The position numbers and the translations under genes were made by a program. Source: Deferribacter thermophilus (GTDB lineage Bacteria > Chrysiogenota > Deferribacteres > Deferribacterales > Deferribacteraceae). Taken from it: 64,000 nucleotides of DNA. Location of the stretch: assembly GCF_049472675.1 (NCBI RefSeq), contig NZ_JAPNXM010000001.1:310001-374000 (forward strand), written 5' to 3'. Under the pieces are notes generated by a model. The model did no database searches and was not told the DNA's origin. It saw only the letters and a list, made by a program, of their open reading frames with translations. This document shows, piece by piece, positions 35,472 to 44,559 of this stretch; positions within the stretch are counted from its first letter, which is position 1, and each line of letters begins with the position of its first letter.

Positions 35472-36386
35472 ATGGGACTTTTGAATTTTTTAATATCTAA
35501 ATCGATTATGTATATACCAGGCCCAATTGTGGGCCTGTTTGCTAAAAGCTATATTGCAGGTCCAGAATTATACGATGCTGTTAGAGTTACTCACGAACTA
35601 AATAATAAAAATATGATGGCAACCATTGACATATTAGGTGAGTTTATAAGCACTAAAGATGAGGCTAAGTATTATAAAGAAAGGTGTATAGAAATTTTGG
35701 ATACTATTGATAAGGAAGGGCTTGATGCTAATTTATCCTTAAAGCCTACTCAAATGGGACTACTTTTGGATAAAGAGTTTGCTTTTGAAAATATTAGAGA
35801 AATAGTGGCTCATGCAAAATCATTAAATAATTTTGTTAGAATAGATATGGAAGATACCAAATGTACAGATGATACACTAGAATTCTACAGAAGATTGAGA
35901 GAAGAGTTCCCAGGGCATGTTGGTACAGTATTACAGTCATATTTAAGAAGAACTCCAGATGATATTATAAAACTATCTGATGGCCCAATGAATTTTAGAT
36001 TGTGTAAAGGTATATACAATGAACCAAGAAAATTAGCTTACAAAGATCCATATATTATAAATAGAAACTTTACTTATTCGCTTGAGCTTTTGTTGAAAAA
36101 TAAGGCATATGTAGGTATAGCTACCCATGATGAAAAGCTTGTATTTGAGGCTCTTAGATTGATAGAAAAGTATGGATATGATAAAAATCAGTATGAATTT
36201 CAAATGCTTTTAGGTGTTGATGAGGAATTAAGGGAAATTATTGTTTCTGCTGGGCACAGATTGAGAGTATATGTTCCTTTTGGAAAAGATTGGTTGCCTT
36301 ATTCAAGAAGGAGATTAAAGGAAAACCCAAATATTGGTAGACATGCTTTAAGACAACTTTTTGGTCTTCATGGCAACAAAATATAA
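35472..36386 (+). CDS. putA: Proline dehydrogenase, single-domain
   Basis: 304-residue FAD enzyme that oxidises proline to P5C and passes electrons to quinone. The barrel shows LSLKPTQMGLLLD, VRIDMEDTKCTDDTLEFY (MEDTKCTDDT), TVLQSYLRRTPDD, RLCKGIYNEP and the C-terminal RRRLKENPNIGRHALR. It lies 3 bases after pruA, so the two form a two-enzyme pathway instead of the fused PutA of enterobacteria. The stop codon lies in a terminator stem. Confidence 0.94.
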   Translation: MGLLNFLISKSIMYIPGPIVGLFAKSYIAGPELYDAVRVTHELNNKNMMATIDILGEFISTKDEAKYYKERCIEILDTIDKEGLDANLSLKPTQMGLLLDKEFAFENIREIVAHAKSLNNFVRIDMEDTKCTDDTLEFYRRLREEFPGHVGTVLQSYLRRTPDDIIKLSDGPMNFRLCKGIYNEPRKLAYKDPYIINRNFTYSLELLLKNKAYVGIATHDEKLVFEALRLIEKYGYDKNQYEFQMLLGVDEELREIIVSAGHRLRVYVPFGKDWLPYSRRRLKENPNIGRHALRQLFGLHGNKI

Positions 36387-36410
36387 AGAGATGCTATTAA
36401 GCATCTCTTT
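36385..36410. terminator. Bidirectional terminator sharing both stop codons
   Basis: AAAGAGATGCT pairs perfectly over 11 bp with AGCATCTCTTT around an ATTA loop, with T-rich sequence on one side and A-rich on the other. It overlaps the last bases of the putA stop and the end of the convergent small membrane gene. Confidence 0.9.
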
Positions 36411-36643
36411 TATCTAAAAATAGTTAGGATAAAATTTAATACTAGACCTGTGATAAAACCATCAAAGAAAGCCCAAATTAAGCCAAATATTATACCTGAA
36501 ATTGTTTTGTCGTTATAACCAAGATACACAATTTTGGCATATTTTATTATTTTAATACTTATTTTATTTTTATTGTAAATATTTATTAAGCAAAAAAATA
36601 TTACATAAGAAAAAGCAAATAAAAATGCAAGCTTTGTACTCAT
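36410..36643 (-). CDS. Small membrane protein of unknown function
   Basis: 77 residues, basic between two hydrophobic segments: residues about 5-21 (LAFLFAFSYVIFFCLIN) and 49-74 (GIIFGLIWAFFDGFITGLVL). A GxxxG-like pattern in the second helix could aid packing. It overlaps the diguanylate cyclase stop by 4 bases and so is probably translated from the same message. I do not recognise the family; similar small proteins with a FxDGFxxG segment occur in other bacteria, but no function is assigned. Confidence 0.65.
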   Translation of the reverse strand: MSTKLAFLFAFSYVIFFCLINIYNKNKISIKIIKYAKIVYLGYNDKTISGIIFGLIWAFFDGFITGLVLNFILTIFR

Positions 36644-37947
36644 ACTATATTTAGTTCTGTGCCTTCAATATGTAAAAAAGCTTGATCTCTACCACTATTT
36701 TTGGCTTTGTATAACATATCATCAGCACATTTAATGATTTCATTGTCACTTTTATATTTTTTAGTAAACAGACAACAGCCTATACTTATTGTAAATTTGA
36801 TAACAGTATCATTGTGTTTATATTCAAAATTTCTAACATTATTCAAAAGTTTTGAAATTATTAATGAAAGATTTTCTGCTGGTGTGTTTGGTATAAGACA
36901 TAGGAATTCTTCTCCGCCAAATCTTCCTATAATATCTGTTTTTCTTAAAGTATCCTTTAATATTTTTGCTAAACTTATTAATATATTATCTCCTATGTCA
37001 TGGCCATAAGTATCATTTATCTTTTTAAAGTGGTCTATATCTAAAATTATAACTGAGAAAGGGGTGAGATATCTTTTATAATTTTCTATCAAGATATTGA
37101 GCTGTTGAATAATAAATCTCCTGTTGTAAAGACCTGTTAGGGGATCAGTAGTAGCTTTTTCAAAGAGCTCTTTATTAATTTGGTCTAATTCATCATTTAA
37201 TTTTTTTACTTTGTAATTATTTATAATTTTTAAAAGTAATTCTTCTGTTGAATAAGGTTTAATAATATAATCGTCAGCTCCTATTATCATTAGTGTTCTC
37301 AAAAGTGAATTTTCTCTTGCTGATGTTTGGATAAGGATTCTCGTATTTTTTAACTCAGGAAATTTTCTAATTGCCTTTGTAACTTCGATACCGTCCATCT
37401 CATCCATATAGACATCTAAAATACAAATATCTGGTTTGTTATGGGGTAAGGTTTGTATAAACTCTCTTGGATTTTCAAATAAAAAATATTTGGATTTGGT
37501 CTGTTTTAATACATTTTCTATAAAGTAGAGTTGTGTTTTGCTATCATCGATAGCAGCTATAAAAGAGTTGGATAAATCAATGTTTGAATATAATTCAATA
37601 ATATGATTGATCTCATCTATTATATTTTCATCTATATGATCCCTTGTTAAAATGTCTAAAATTCCATAAGAGTAAACATCATATTTGGATATTGTTTTGG
37701 GATCTGAAGTTATAAGTAAAATTGGTATTAATATATCATTGATTTTGATTAATTCTGCTAATTTGAAAGCATTGCCATCGGATAATTCGAAACCAGAAAT
37801 TAGAATATCAGCTGAATTCTTTTTTAAATAATCTATAGTTTCAGCTATTGAAGAGAAAGATATTATATCAAATGTATCAGCAAGTATTTTTTCTAAAAGA
37901 ATTCTTGACACTTTAGAAGCGTCTGCTATAAGTATCTTTTTCATCAT
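36640..37947 (-). CDS. Response regulator with two receiver domains and GGDEF (diguanylate cyclase)
   Basis: 435 residues in REC-REC-GGDEF order, as in PleD. The first receiver (about 1-115) has ILISGFELSDG where the phosphorylated Asp should be, so it looks inactive. The second (about 127-245) keeps AAIDDS, the Asp in ICILDVYMDEMDG, and IIKP. The cyclase domain (about 270-430) has DPLTGLYNRR and the active GRFGGEEFL motif, so it should make c-di-GMP when the second receiver is phosphorylated. No kinase gene is adjacent. Confidence 0.93.
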   Translation of the reverse strand: MMKKILIADASKVSRILLEKILADTFDIISFSSIAETIDYLKKNSADILISGFELSDGNAFKLAELIKINDILIPILLITSDPKTISKYDVYSYGILDILTRDHIDENIIDEINHIIELYSNIDLSNSFIAAIDDSKTQLYFIENVLKQTKSKYFLFENPREFIQTLPHNKPDICILDVYMDEMDGIEVTKAIRKFPELKNTRILIQTSARENSLLRTLMIIGADDYIIKPYSTEELLLKIINNYKVKKLNDELDQINKELFEKATTDPLTGLYNRRFIIQQLNILIENYKRYLTPFSVIILDIDHFKKINDTYGHDIGDNILISLAKILKDTLRKTDIIGRFGGEEFLCLIPNTPAENLSLIISKLLNNVRNFEYKHNDTVIKFTISIGCCLFTKKYKSDNEIIKCADDMLYKAKNSGRDQAFLHIEGTELNIV

Positions 37948-37962
37948 AATAAAAATATAATT

Positions 37963-37990
37963 TTTACAAACATATTAGTATATTTATGAT
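37963..37990 (+). promoter_or_regulatory. Probable gltX promoter
   Basis: TTTACA (37963-37968), 16 bases, TATGAT (37985-37990), 28 bases before the gltX start and behind it a GGAGG ribosome site. It lies in the divergent gap with the receiver-cyclase gene. Confidence 0.55.
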
Positions 37991-38017
37991 AAATAATCAA
38001 TATTTTTGGAGGATTAA

Positions 38018-39472
38018 ATGAGTATAAGGGTAAGATTTGCACCAAGTCCAACTGGTCATATTCATGTAGGTAATGCAAGGACAGCTTTATTTAATTATTT
38101 ATTTGCTAAAAACATGGGAGGAAAGTTTATATTAAGGATAGAAGATACCGATTTGGAGAGATCTACTGTAGAAAGTGAAAATTTAATTTATGAGGATTTA
38201 AAATGGTTAGGTTTAGACTGGGACGAAGGTCCAATTAAAGGTGGGGAGTTTGGCCCATATCGACAGACAGAACGATTTGATATTTACAAAAAATATGTTG
38301 ATAAACTTTTAGAAGAAGGAAAAGCGTATAAGTGTTTCTGCAGTAAAGAAGAGCTTGAAGTGATGAAAGAAAAAGCATTAAAAGAAGGGAAACCCCCAAG
38401 ATATAACGGTAAATGTAGGAATTTAACAGAGGAGCAGATTCAACAGTTAGAAAATAAAGGGTTAAAACCATCTATTAGATTTAAGGTTGAACAAGAAGAA
38501 GTTGAAGTGAATGATATTATAAGGGGAAATATTACTTTTAAAACTGATGCTTTTGGAGATTTTATAATAGTAAGACCGGATGGAACACCTGTATATAATT
38601 TTGTTGTTGTTATAGATGATGCTTTGATGAAGATTTCTCATGTAATTAGAGGGGATGATCATCTAAGCAATACGCCTAAACAAGTTTTAATATATAATGC
38701 GTTAGGTTTTGAAATACCAAATTTTGCACATATACCAATGATTTTGGGCCCTGACCATTCAAAATTGAGTAAAAGGCATGGGGATACAAGTGTCAATCAA
38801 TTTCGTGAAAAGGGTTATTTACCCGAAGCTCTTTTTAATTATTTGGCATTGCTTTCTTGGTCTCATCCTGAGGAGAAAGAAATTTTGTCGAAGGAAGAGC
38901 TAATTAAGAGTTTTACACTAGATAGAGTTTCAAAAAGTGCTGCAGTATTTGATTTTGAAAAATTGAAGTGGATGAATGGAATTTATATAAGAAATAAAGA
39001 TTTGGTTGAGCTTACCAAATTATGTATCCCATATTTAATTAATTCTGGTTTAGTTAGTAATGATTATATTCAAGAGAATTTTGAAAAATTAGTAAAGATG
39101 GTGGAATCTATAAGAGATAATTTAGAAGTTTTATCAGAAGTGTCAGATTATTTGAAAGTATACTTCTGTATGAATACAGATTTTGATGATTCAGCTAAGG
39201 AAATTTTAGGATATGATACAACAAAATCTGTGTTAGTGTCTTTTAAAAATTTTGTTGAAAATATAGATGAATTAAATGAGGATAATTATAAAATAGCTAT
39301 AAAAGAAGTTCAAAAGGAAGTAAAAGTTAAAGGGAAAAAATTGTTTATGGCTATAAGAGTAGGTGTTTCTGGAACTACTAAGGGGCCAGAGTTAGATAAA
39401 TTGGTTGTAAACCTTGGTAAAGAAGAGGTTATAAAGAGAATTAATCAAGTTTTAAATTTAATGGGAGAATAG
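38018..39472 (+). CDS. gltX: Glutamyl-tRNA synthetase
   Basis: Class I synthetase, 484 residues. The HIGH-type motif is in FAPSPTGHIHVGNART and the KMSKS-type motif is KLSKRHGDTS. FRIEDTDLERS-like LRIEDTDLERS is also present. A Cys-rich insert (YKCFCSKEE ... GKCRNL) is consistent with the zinc-binding region. The C-terminal anticodon-binding part ends RINQVLNLMGE. It is followed at once by der, whose ATG begins on the next base. Confidence 0.96.
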   Translation: MSIRVRFAPSPTGHIHVGNARTALFNYLFAKNMGGKFILRIEDTDLERSTVESENLIYEDLKWLGLDWDEGPIKGGEFGPYRQTERFDIYKKYVDKLLEEGKAYKCFCSKEELEVMKEKALKEGKPPRYNGKCRNLTEEQIQQLENKGLKPSIRFKVEQEEVEVNDIIRGNITFKTDAFGDFIIVRPDGTPVYNFVVVIDDALMKISHVIRGDDHLSNTPKQVLIYNALGFEIPNFAHIPMILGPDHSKLSKRHGDTSVNQFREKGYLPEALFNYLALLSWSHPEEKEILSKEELIKSFTLDRVSKSAAVFDFEKLKWMNGIYIRNKDLVELTKLCIPYLINSGLVSNDYIQENFEKLVKMVESIRDNLEVLSEVSDYLKVYFCMNTDFDDSAKEILGYDTTKSVLVSFKNFVENIDELNEDNYKIAIKEVQKEVKVKGKKLFMAIRVGVSGTTKGPELDKLVVNLGKEEVIKRINQVLNLMGE

Positions 39473-40792
39473 ATGTTTACTGTTGGAATTATTGGAAGGC
39501 CTAATGTAGGAAAGTCCACGCTTTTTAATAGATTTGCTGGTAAAAGAATAGCTATTGTGGACGATATCCCTGGTGTTACAAGGGATAGAATTGAGCATAT
39601 AGTAGAATGGGAAGGCAAAAAGTTTAAAGTTATTGATACATGCGGTTACGATTTGAGAGAAGAACTTTTGAAAAAAGAGATGATAAAGCAGTTTTATGCT
39701 TCACTAGAAGAGGCCGATTTCTTTATTTTGCTCGTGGATGCAAAAGAGGGGGTGCACCCTCTTGATGAGATAGTTTGTAACATTTTGAGAGAAAAAGGGA
39801 AAAATTTTATAGTAGCAGTTAACAAAGTTGATAATGATAAATTAGAAGCTTTTATTGCTGATTTTTATCAACTGGGTGTAGATGAAATTATCCCGATTAG
39901 TGCTACTCATGGTAGAAATATAGATATGATTTTAGATAAAATATTAGAAAATTACCATGAGAAAGATGATGTTGATTTAGACTATGGTGAAAGTGTTAAA
40001 ATTGTTGTTGTTGGCAGACCAAATGTTGGTAAATCAAGTTTAATAAACAGTTGGCTTGGAGATGAAAGACTAATTGTAACGCCAATTCCTGGAACAACAA
40101 GAGATAGTGTAGATGTATTTTTTAACTTTAATTCACAGCAATATGTATTAATAGATACTGCTGGGATAAGAAAAAAGTCTGTTATGTTTAAAGATAGGAT
40201 TGAAAAATATGGTTATTATAGGAGTTATGATTCTATCCAAAGGGCAGACATCGCTGTAGGTGTTATAGATGCTACAGAAGGTGTGACTGAAAAAGATGTA
40301 AAGATAATAGCTGATGCTTATGAAGCTGGAAGACCAGTAATAATTGCTGTCAATAAGTGGGATGCTGTAAAAAAGGATGAAAAGATTGGGAATAAATTTA
40401 AAAGTGATATAAACGAGAAGTTTAAATTTTTAAATAATCCACCAGTAGTTTTTGTCTCAGCATTAACAGGGAAAAATATTTTTAAAATTTTTGATGCTGT
40501 GAATGAGCTTTATAAGGAGTACACTAAGCGTATTCAAACATCAAAACTTAACAAACTTTTAGAAGAGGTACAGTATTTACATCAGCCACCGGTGGTAAGA
40601 AATAGAAGGGTGAAATTTTATTATATGACGCAAGTGGATATAAAACCACCACATTTTGTAATTTTTGTAAATTATCCAGAGGCTGTTCATTTTTCTTATA
40701 AAAGATTTATTGTAAACCAAATTCGAGAAAACTTCGGTTTTAAGGGTGTCCCTTTAGTGGTAAGTTATAGAAAAAGAGGGGAAGAGAATTAA
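39473..40792 (+). CDS. der: GTPase Der (EngA), ribosome assembly
   Basis: Two tandem G domains: G1 motifs GRPNVGKST near residue 8 and GRPNVGKSS near 183. Each is followed by DxxG (DTCG, DTAG) and NKxD (NKVD, NKWD). A C-terminal KH-like domain has QPPVVRNRRVKFYYMTQ, abbreviated RRVKFYYMTQ. Length 439 is standard. Der helps mature the 50S subunit. The gene ends 4 bases before the convergent ndh stop; no hairpin terminator is seen. Confidence 0.96.
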   Translation: MFTVGIIGRPNVGKSTLFNRFAGKRIAIVDDIPGVTRDRIEHIVEWEGKKFKVIDTCGYDLREELLKKEMIKQFYASLEEADFFILLVDAKEGVHPLDEIVCNILREKGKNFIVAVNKVDNDKLEAFIADFYQLGVDEIIPISATHGRNIDMILDKILENYHEKDDVDLDYGESVKIVVVGRPNVGKSSLINSWLGDERLIVTPIPGTTRDSVDVFFNFNSQQYVLIDTAGIRKKSVMFKDRIEKYGYYRSYDSIQRADIAVGVIDATEGVTEKDVKIIADAYEAGRPVIIAVNKWDAVKKDEKIGNKFKSDINEKFKFLNNPPVVFVSALTGKNIFKIFDAVNELYKEYTKRIQTSKLNKLLEEVQYLHQPPVVRNRRVKFYYMTQVDIKPPHFVIFVNYPEAVHFSYKRFIVNQIRENFGFKGVPLVVSYRKRGEEN

Positions 40793-40796
40793 TTCA

Positions 40797-42038
40797 TCAA
40801 TTTTCGTTATCGATAATCAATCTTGCTCCTTTTTTAAATGTAAAGTATGACCAACCCCATTGTAGCATTACGAAAAGTCTATTTTTAAAACCTGTTAGAT
40901 ATAAAATATGAACAAAAATCCATGTAAACCATGCAATAAAGCCAGATAATTTAATATTTTTTATTTCAGCTATTGCTTTACTTTTACCAATTGTTGCAAG
41001 CTGCCCTTTATCAAAATATTTAAAGGGTTCCCTTTTTTTGTTTTTTAAATCATTCAGAATTTGCTTAGCTGCATGTTTTCCTTGTTGCATAGCGACGGGA
41101 GCAATTCCAGGTAGAGGTGTGCCATTTTGCTCAAAATTTGTAATATCTCCGCAGATAAAAATTTCAGGATAGTTTGGTAAGCTTAAATCTGCGTTGACTT
41201 TAATTCTACCTGATTTATCTTTTTCTCCAGGAATTTTTTGAGATAATTTATTAGCTTTTATACCTGCTGCCCAAATGACTGTAGCAGCTTCAATAAACTC
41301 ATTACCTATGTTTACTCCCTTTTCATTTATTTCTGTAACTAAACTATTTGTCCATACCTGAACACCAAGTGATTCTAAATCTCTTGTTGCTTTGGTACTT
41401 AGCTTTTCATCAAAAGATGGTAATATCCTTTTACCTGCTTCAATTAAAATGATTCTTGAAAGCCTTGGGTCAATATTTCTAAAGTCTTTGGCCAGAGTGA
41501 TTCTTGTCATTTCGCCGATTGCTCCAGCCAATTCGACACCAGTTGGGCCACCACCTATAATTATAAAAGTAAGAAATTTCTTTTTTTCGTTTTCAGATTT
41601 TGCTTTTTCAGCCATTTCAAAGGCATTAAGTATTTTGTTTCTTAAGATTTGAGCATCTTTTAGCGTTTTTATTGTTGGGGCATAGTTCTTCCATTGTGTA
41701 TTTCCAAAATAATTTTCTTCTGCACCAGCTGCAATTATTAGGTAGTCATACTTAATTTTATCTGATTTGGTTATTACATGTCTATTTTCAAGGTCAAAAT
41801 CTACTACCACATCTTTTAAAACAGTAATATTTTTTTTCCTACTAAAAATACTCCTGATGGGATAGGCAATATCAGCTTCGTTTAGCCCTGCAGTTGCTAC
41901 TTGATATAGTAAAGGTTGAAATAGGTGATGATTTTTTCTATCAATAATAACAATTTCTATTTCTTTGTTTTTAGAAAGGGTTTTTGCAGCATTTAACCCA
42001 GCAAAACCAGCCCCGATAATAACAATCTTTTTTTTCAC
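40797..42038 (-). CDS. ndh: Type II NADH dehydrogenase (NDH-2)
   Basis: 413-residue flavoprotein that moves electrons from NADH to quinone without pumping. The FAD motif IIGAGFAGLNAA is at about 6-17, followed by DRKNHHLFQPLLYQVATAG (LFQPLLYQVATAGL). A second Rossmann motif FIIIGGGPTGVELAGA lies near 165, with ICGDI and APVAMQQGKHAA near 300-330. The C-terminal membrane-associating segment LSGFIAWFTWIFVHILYLTGF is present. Start is GTG 42038, whose ribosome site lies in a hairpin. Confidence 0.93.
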   Translation of the reverse strand: MKKKIVIIGAGFAGLNAAKTLSKNKEIEIVIIDRKNHHLFQPLLYQVATAGLNEADIAYPIRSIFSRKKNITVLKDVVVDFDLENRHVITKSDKIKYDYLIIAAGAEENYFGNTQWKNYAPTIKTLKDAQILRNKILNAFEMAEKAKSENEKKKFLTFIIIGGGPTGVELAGAIGEMTRITLAKDFRNIDPRLSRIILIEAGKRILPSFDEKLSTKATRDLESLGVQVWTNSLVTEINEKGVNIGNEFIEAATVIWAAGIKANKLSQKIPGEKDKSGRIKVNADLSLPNYPEIFICGDITNFEQNGTPLPGIAPVAMQQGKHAAKQILNDLKNKKREPFKYFDKGQLATIGKSKAIAEIKNIKLSGFIAWFTWIFVHILYLTGFKNRLFVMLQWGWSYFTFKKGARLIIDNEN

Positions 42039-42043
42039 TATTT

Positions 42044-42065
42044 ACCCTCAAACTTTTTTGAGGGT
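42044..42065 (-). promoter_or_regulatory. Hairpin hiding the ndh ribosome-binding site
   Basis: ACCCTCAAA pairs perfectly over 9 bp with TTTGAGGGT around a 4-base loop. On the - strand the 3' arm contains GAGGG, the ndh Shine-Dalgarno, five to six bases before the GTG start. Closed, it should block ribosome entry. No T run follows, so a terminator is less likely. Confidence 0.6.
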
Positions 42066-42101
42066 TATAATTTAGAATGAATATAAATTCAAGTAATTTT
42101 T

Positions 42102-42130
42102 AAAAAAACCTGACGGTAATACCCGTCAGG
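42102..42130 (-). terminator. Rho-independent terminator of the malic enzyme gene
   Basis: On the - strand CCTGACGG pairs with CCGTCAGG around a 6-base loop and is followed by seven T. It is 20 bases past the malic enzyme stop. Confidence 0.9.
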
Positions 42131-42150
42131 CCTGTAATTTTTTTTGTATT

Positions 42151-44445
42151 TTAAAGACAAATTTTTTCTTCGTTTTTTTGCTTCCATTCTGCATCAACAA
42201 CAGCAATCGCAGCCATGTTTACTATCTCATTTACTTCACTACCTCTTTGTAATACATGCACAGATTTGCAAAATCCTTGAAGGATTGGTCCAATCGCTAT
42301 CCCGTTACCCAATCTATAAAGAAGTTTGTAGGCGATATTACCTGCTTCTAAGTTAGGGAAGATTAAAATGTTTGCATCCCCTTTAATTTCAGAGAAAGGG
42401 AATGCTTCTTCAGCTATTGGTGGATATGTTGCTGTGTCAGCTTGCATATCACCATCAATTGTTAAATTAGGATATCTTTCTTTTACAATTTTCATTGCTT
42501 CTGCTACTTTAATTGTTCTTGGAATTCTCACACTACCAAAGTTTGAAAAGCTAAGCATTGCTATTTTAGGCTCAATACCAAATTTTTCTGCAGTTTCAGC
42601 TGATTGAATGGCAATTTGAGCTAACTGTTCAGCATCTGGATCAATATTTACAGTAGTATCAGCACATAAGACCAATCTGTTTTTAAAAACCATAAAGTAT
42701 GAACCTGATGGAACTGTATAACCTTTTTGTAAACTCATTGTTTCTAATATCGGTCTTATGGAATCACCATAACTTCTTGAGTAGCCAGTGAGCATACAAT
42801 CAGCTTCGCCGTTTAATACCATCATAGCTCCATAGTAGTTATAAACTTTTGAAAGTCTTCTTTTTGCCTCTATTAATGTCATACCTTTTCTTTGCCTCAT
42901 CTGGAATAATTGATTTGCATACTCTTCAAGTTTATCAGATTTTGCTGGTTCGATTATCTCACAGCCAGAAAGGTTTATGTTGTATTTACTAGAAAGTTCC
43001 AAGATATTTTCTTTATTTCCAAGTAAAATAGGTGTTCCAAACCCTTCTTCAACAATCTTTTGAGCTGCTCTAAGAACCTTTTCAAAATCGCCTTCAGGTA
43101 ATACAATTCGTTTAGGTGTTTGTTTTGCAATATGAATAATTTCTCTGGTAAATTCCTTAGCAAAGGATAATCTTGACTCTAAATAATCTTTATATTTTTC
43201 AAAATCTGTAATTGGTTTTCTCGCAACCCCTGTGTCCATAGCTGCTTTTGCAACAGCAGGTGCTACCCATGTAAGGACTCTTGGGTCAAAAGGTTTCGGT
43301 ATTATATAATCCTTACCAAACTCAATCCTTTCTTCTCCATAAGCTTTACAAACATTTTCTGGTACATCTTCTTTTGCTAATGCTGCCAGAGCTTTTACTG
43401 CTGCGATTTTCATCTCTTCGTTGATCTCTTTTGCCCTTACATCAAGAGCACCTCTGAAAATAAAAGGGAAACCTAAAACATTGTTTACCTGGTTAGGATA
43501 GTCTGACCTACCAGTTGCCATTATTGCATCACCTCTTACTTCTGCTACTTCCTCTGGTGTAATTTCTGGATCAGGGTTTGCCATAGCCATAATTATAGGA
43601 TTTCTGTTCATCAATTTTACCATCTTTTTAGTTACAGCACCTTTAACAGATAGCCCCATAAATACATCAGCACCATCCATTGCCTCTTCTAAAGTTCGTT
43701 TATCGGTTTCAATAGCAAACTCTTCTTTATATTTATTCATCCCTTCTTTTCTACCTTTATAGATTACCCCTTTGGTATCACACATAATAATATTTTCTTT
43801 TTTTGCACCCAAAGAAATTAATAATTTTCCAATTGCAATCCCTGCAGCACCAGCTCCATTTATGATTATCTTTATTTCTTCAATTTTTTTATTAACAAGT
43901 TCGAGAGCATTTAGTAGAGCAGCAGCTGCAATAATTGCGGTTCCGTGCTGATCGTCATGAAAAACAGGGATAGACAGTCTCTTTTTTAATTCTTCTTCTA
44001 TGTAAAAACAATCAGGTGCTTTTATATCTTCTAAATTAATCCCACCAAAAGTAGGTTCTAAAAGCTCGCATACTTTAATAACATCATCTGGATTTTGCGA
44101 ATTAACTTCAATATCAAAAACATCAACATCAGCAAATCGTTTAAATAGAACACCTTTACCTTCCATTACAGGTTTGCCTGCTAATGCACCAATATTTCCA
44201 AGCCCTAATACAGCAGTACCATTTGAAACTACTGCAACCAAATTACCTTTGGCAGTGTATTCAAAAGCAAGATCAGGATTCTTTTCGATCTCTTCACAAG
44301 GTATTGCTACGCCTGGAGTGTACGCTAAAGATAAATCCCTTTGTGTAAAGCATGGTTTGGTGGGAACTACTTCAATTTTACCAGGTCTGGCACCTGCATG
44401 ATATTCTAATGCTTCTTCTTTTGTTATTTTTGGTTTCTTACCCAT
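42151..44445 (-). CDS. maeB: NADP-type malic enzyme with C-terminal phosphotransacetylase domain
   Basis: Oxidatively decarboxylates malate to pyruvate. The malic enzyme part (about 1-410) has SLAYTPGVAIPC, FEYTAKGNLVAVVSNGTAVLG (VSNGTAVLGLGN), IPVFHDDQHGTAI and NGAGAAGIA. The C-terminal part (about 430-760) resembles phosphotransacetylase (RIVLPEGDFEKVLRAA, FSNFGSVR, DGDMQADTA) and in MaeB is usually regulatory, sensing acetyl-CoA. Start ATG 44445 follows GGAGGT; an upstream in-frame start is within the leader. Confidence 0.95.
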   Translation of the reverse strand: MGKKPKITKEEALEYHAGARPGKIEVVPTKPCFTQRDLSLAYTPGVAIPCEEIEKNPDLAFEYTAKGNLVAVVSNGTAVLGLGNIGALAGKPVMEGKGVLFKRFADVDVFDIEVNSQNPDDVIKVCELLEPTFGGINLEDIKAPDCFYIEEELKKRLSIPVFHDDQHGTAIIAAAALLNALELVNKKIEEIKIIINGAGAAGIAIGKLLISLGAKKENIIMCDTKGVIYKGRKEGMNKYKEEFAIETDKRTLEEAMDGADVFMGLSVKGAVTKKMVKLMNRNPIIMAMANPDPEITPEEVAEVRGDAIMATGRSDYPNQVNNVLGFPFIFRGALDVRAKEINEEMKIAAVKALAALAKEDVPENVCKAYGEERIEFGKDYIIPKPFDPRVLTWVAPAVAKAAMDTGVARKPITDFEKYKDYLESRLSFAKEFTREIIHIAKQTPKRIVLPEGDFEKVLRAAQKIVEEGFGTPILLGNKENILELSSKYNINLSGCEIIEPAKSDKLEEYANQLFQMRQRKGMTLIEAKRRLSKVYNYYGAMMVLNGEADCMLTGYSRSYGDSIRPILETMSLQKGYTVPSGSYFMVFKNRLVLCADTTVNIDPDAEQLAQIAIQSAETAEKFGIEPKIAMLSFSNFGSVRIPRTIKVAEAMKIVKERYPNLTIDGDMQADTATYPPIAEEAFPFSEIKGDANILIFPNLEAGNIAYKLLYRLGNGIAIGPILQGFCKSVHVLQRGSEVNEIVNMAAIAVVDAEWKQKNEEKICL

Positions 44446-44559
44446 TTCTACCTCCATTAAACTATATTGCATTTATTTAAAAACTGAGTAAACTATAAAT
44501 CAACATAAAAAGATTGTAAATAGTAAAAATAAATTATTTATGAGGAGGAATTCATTATT

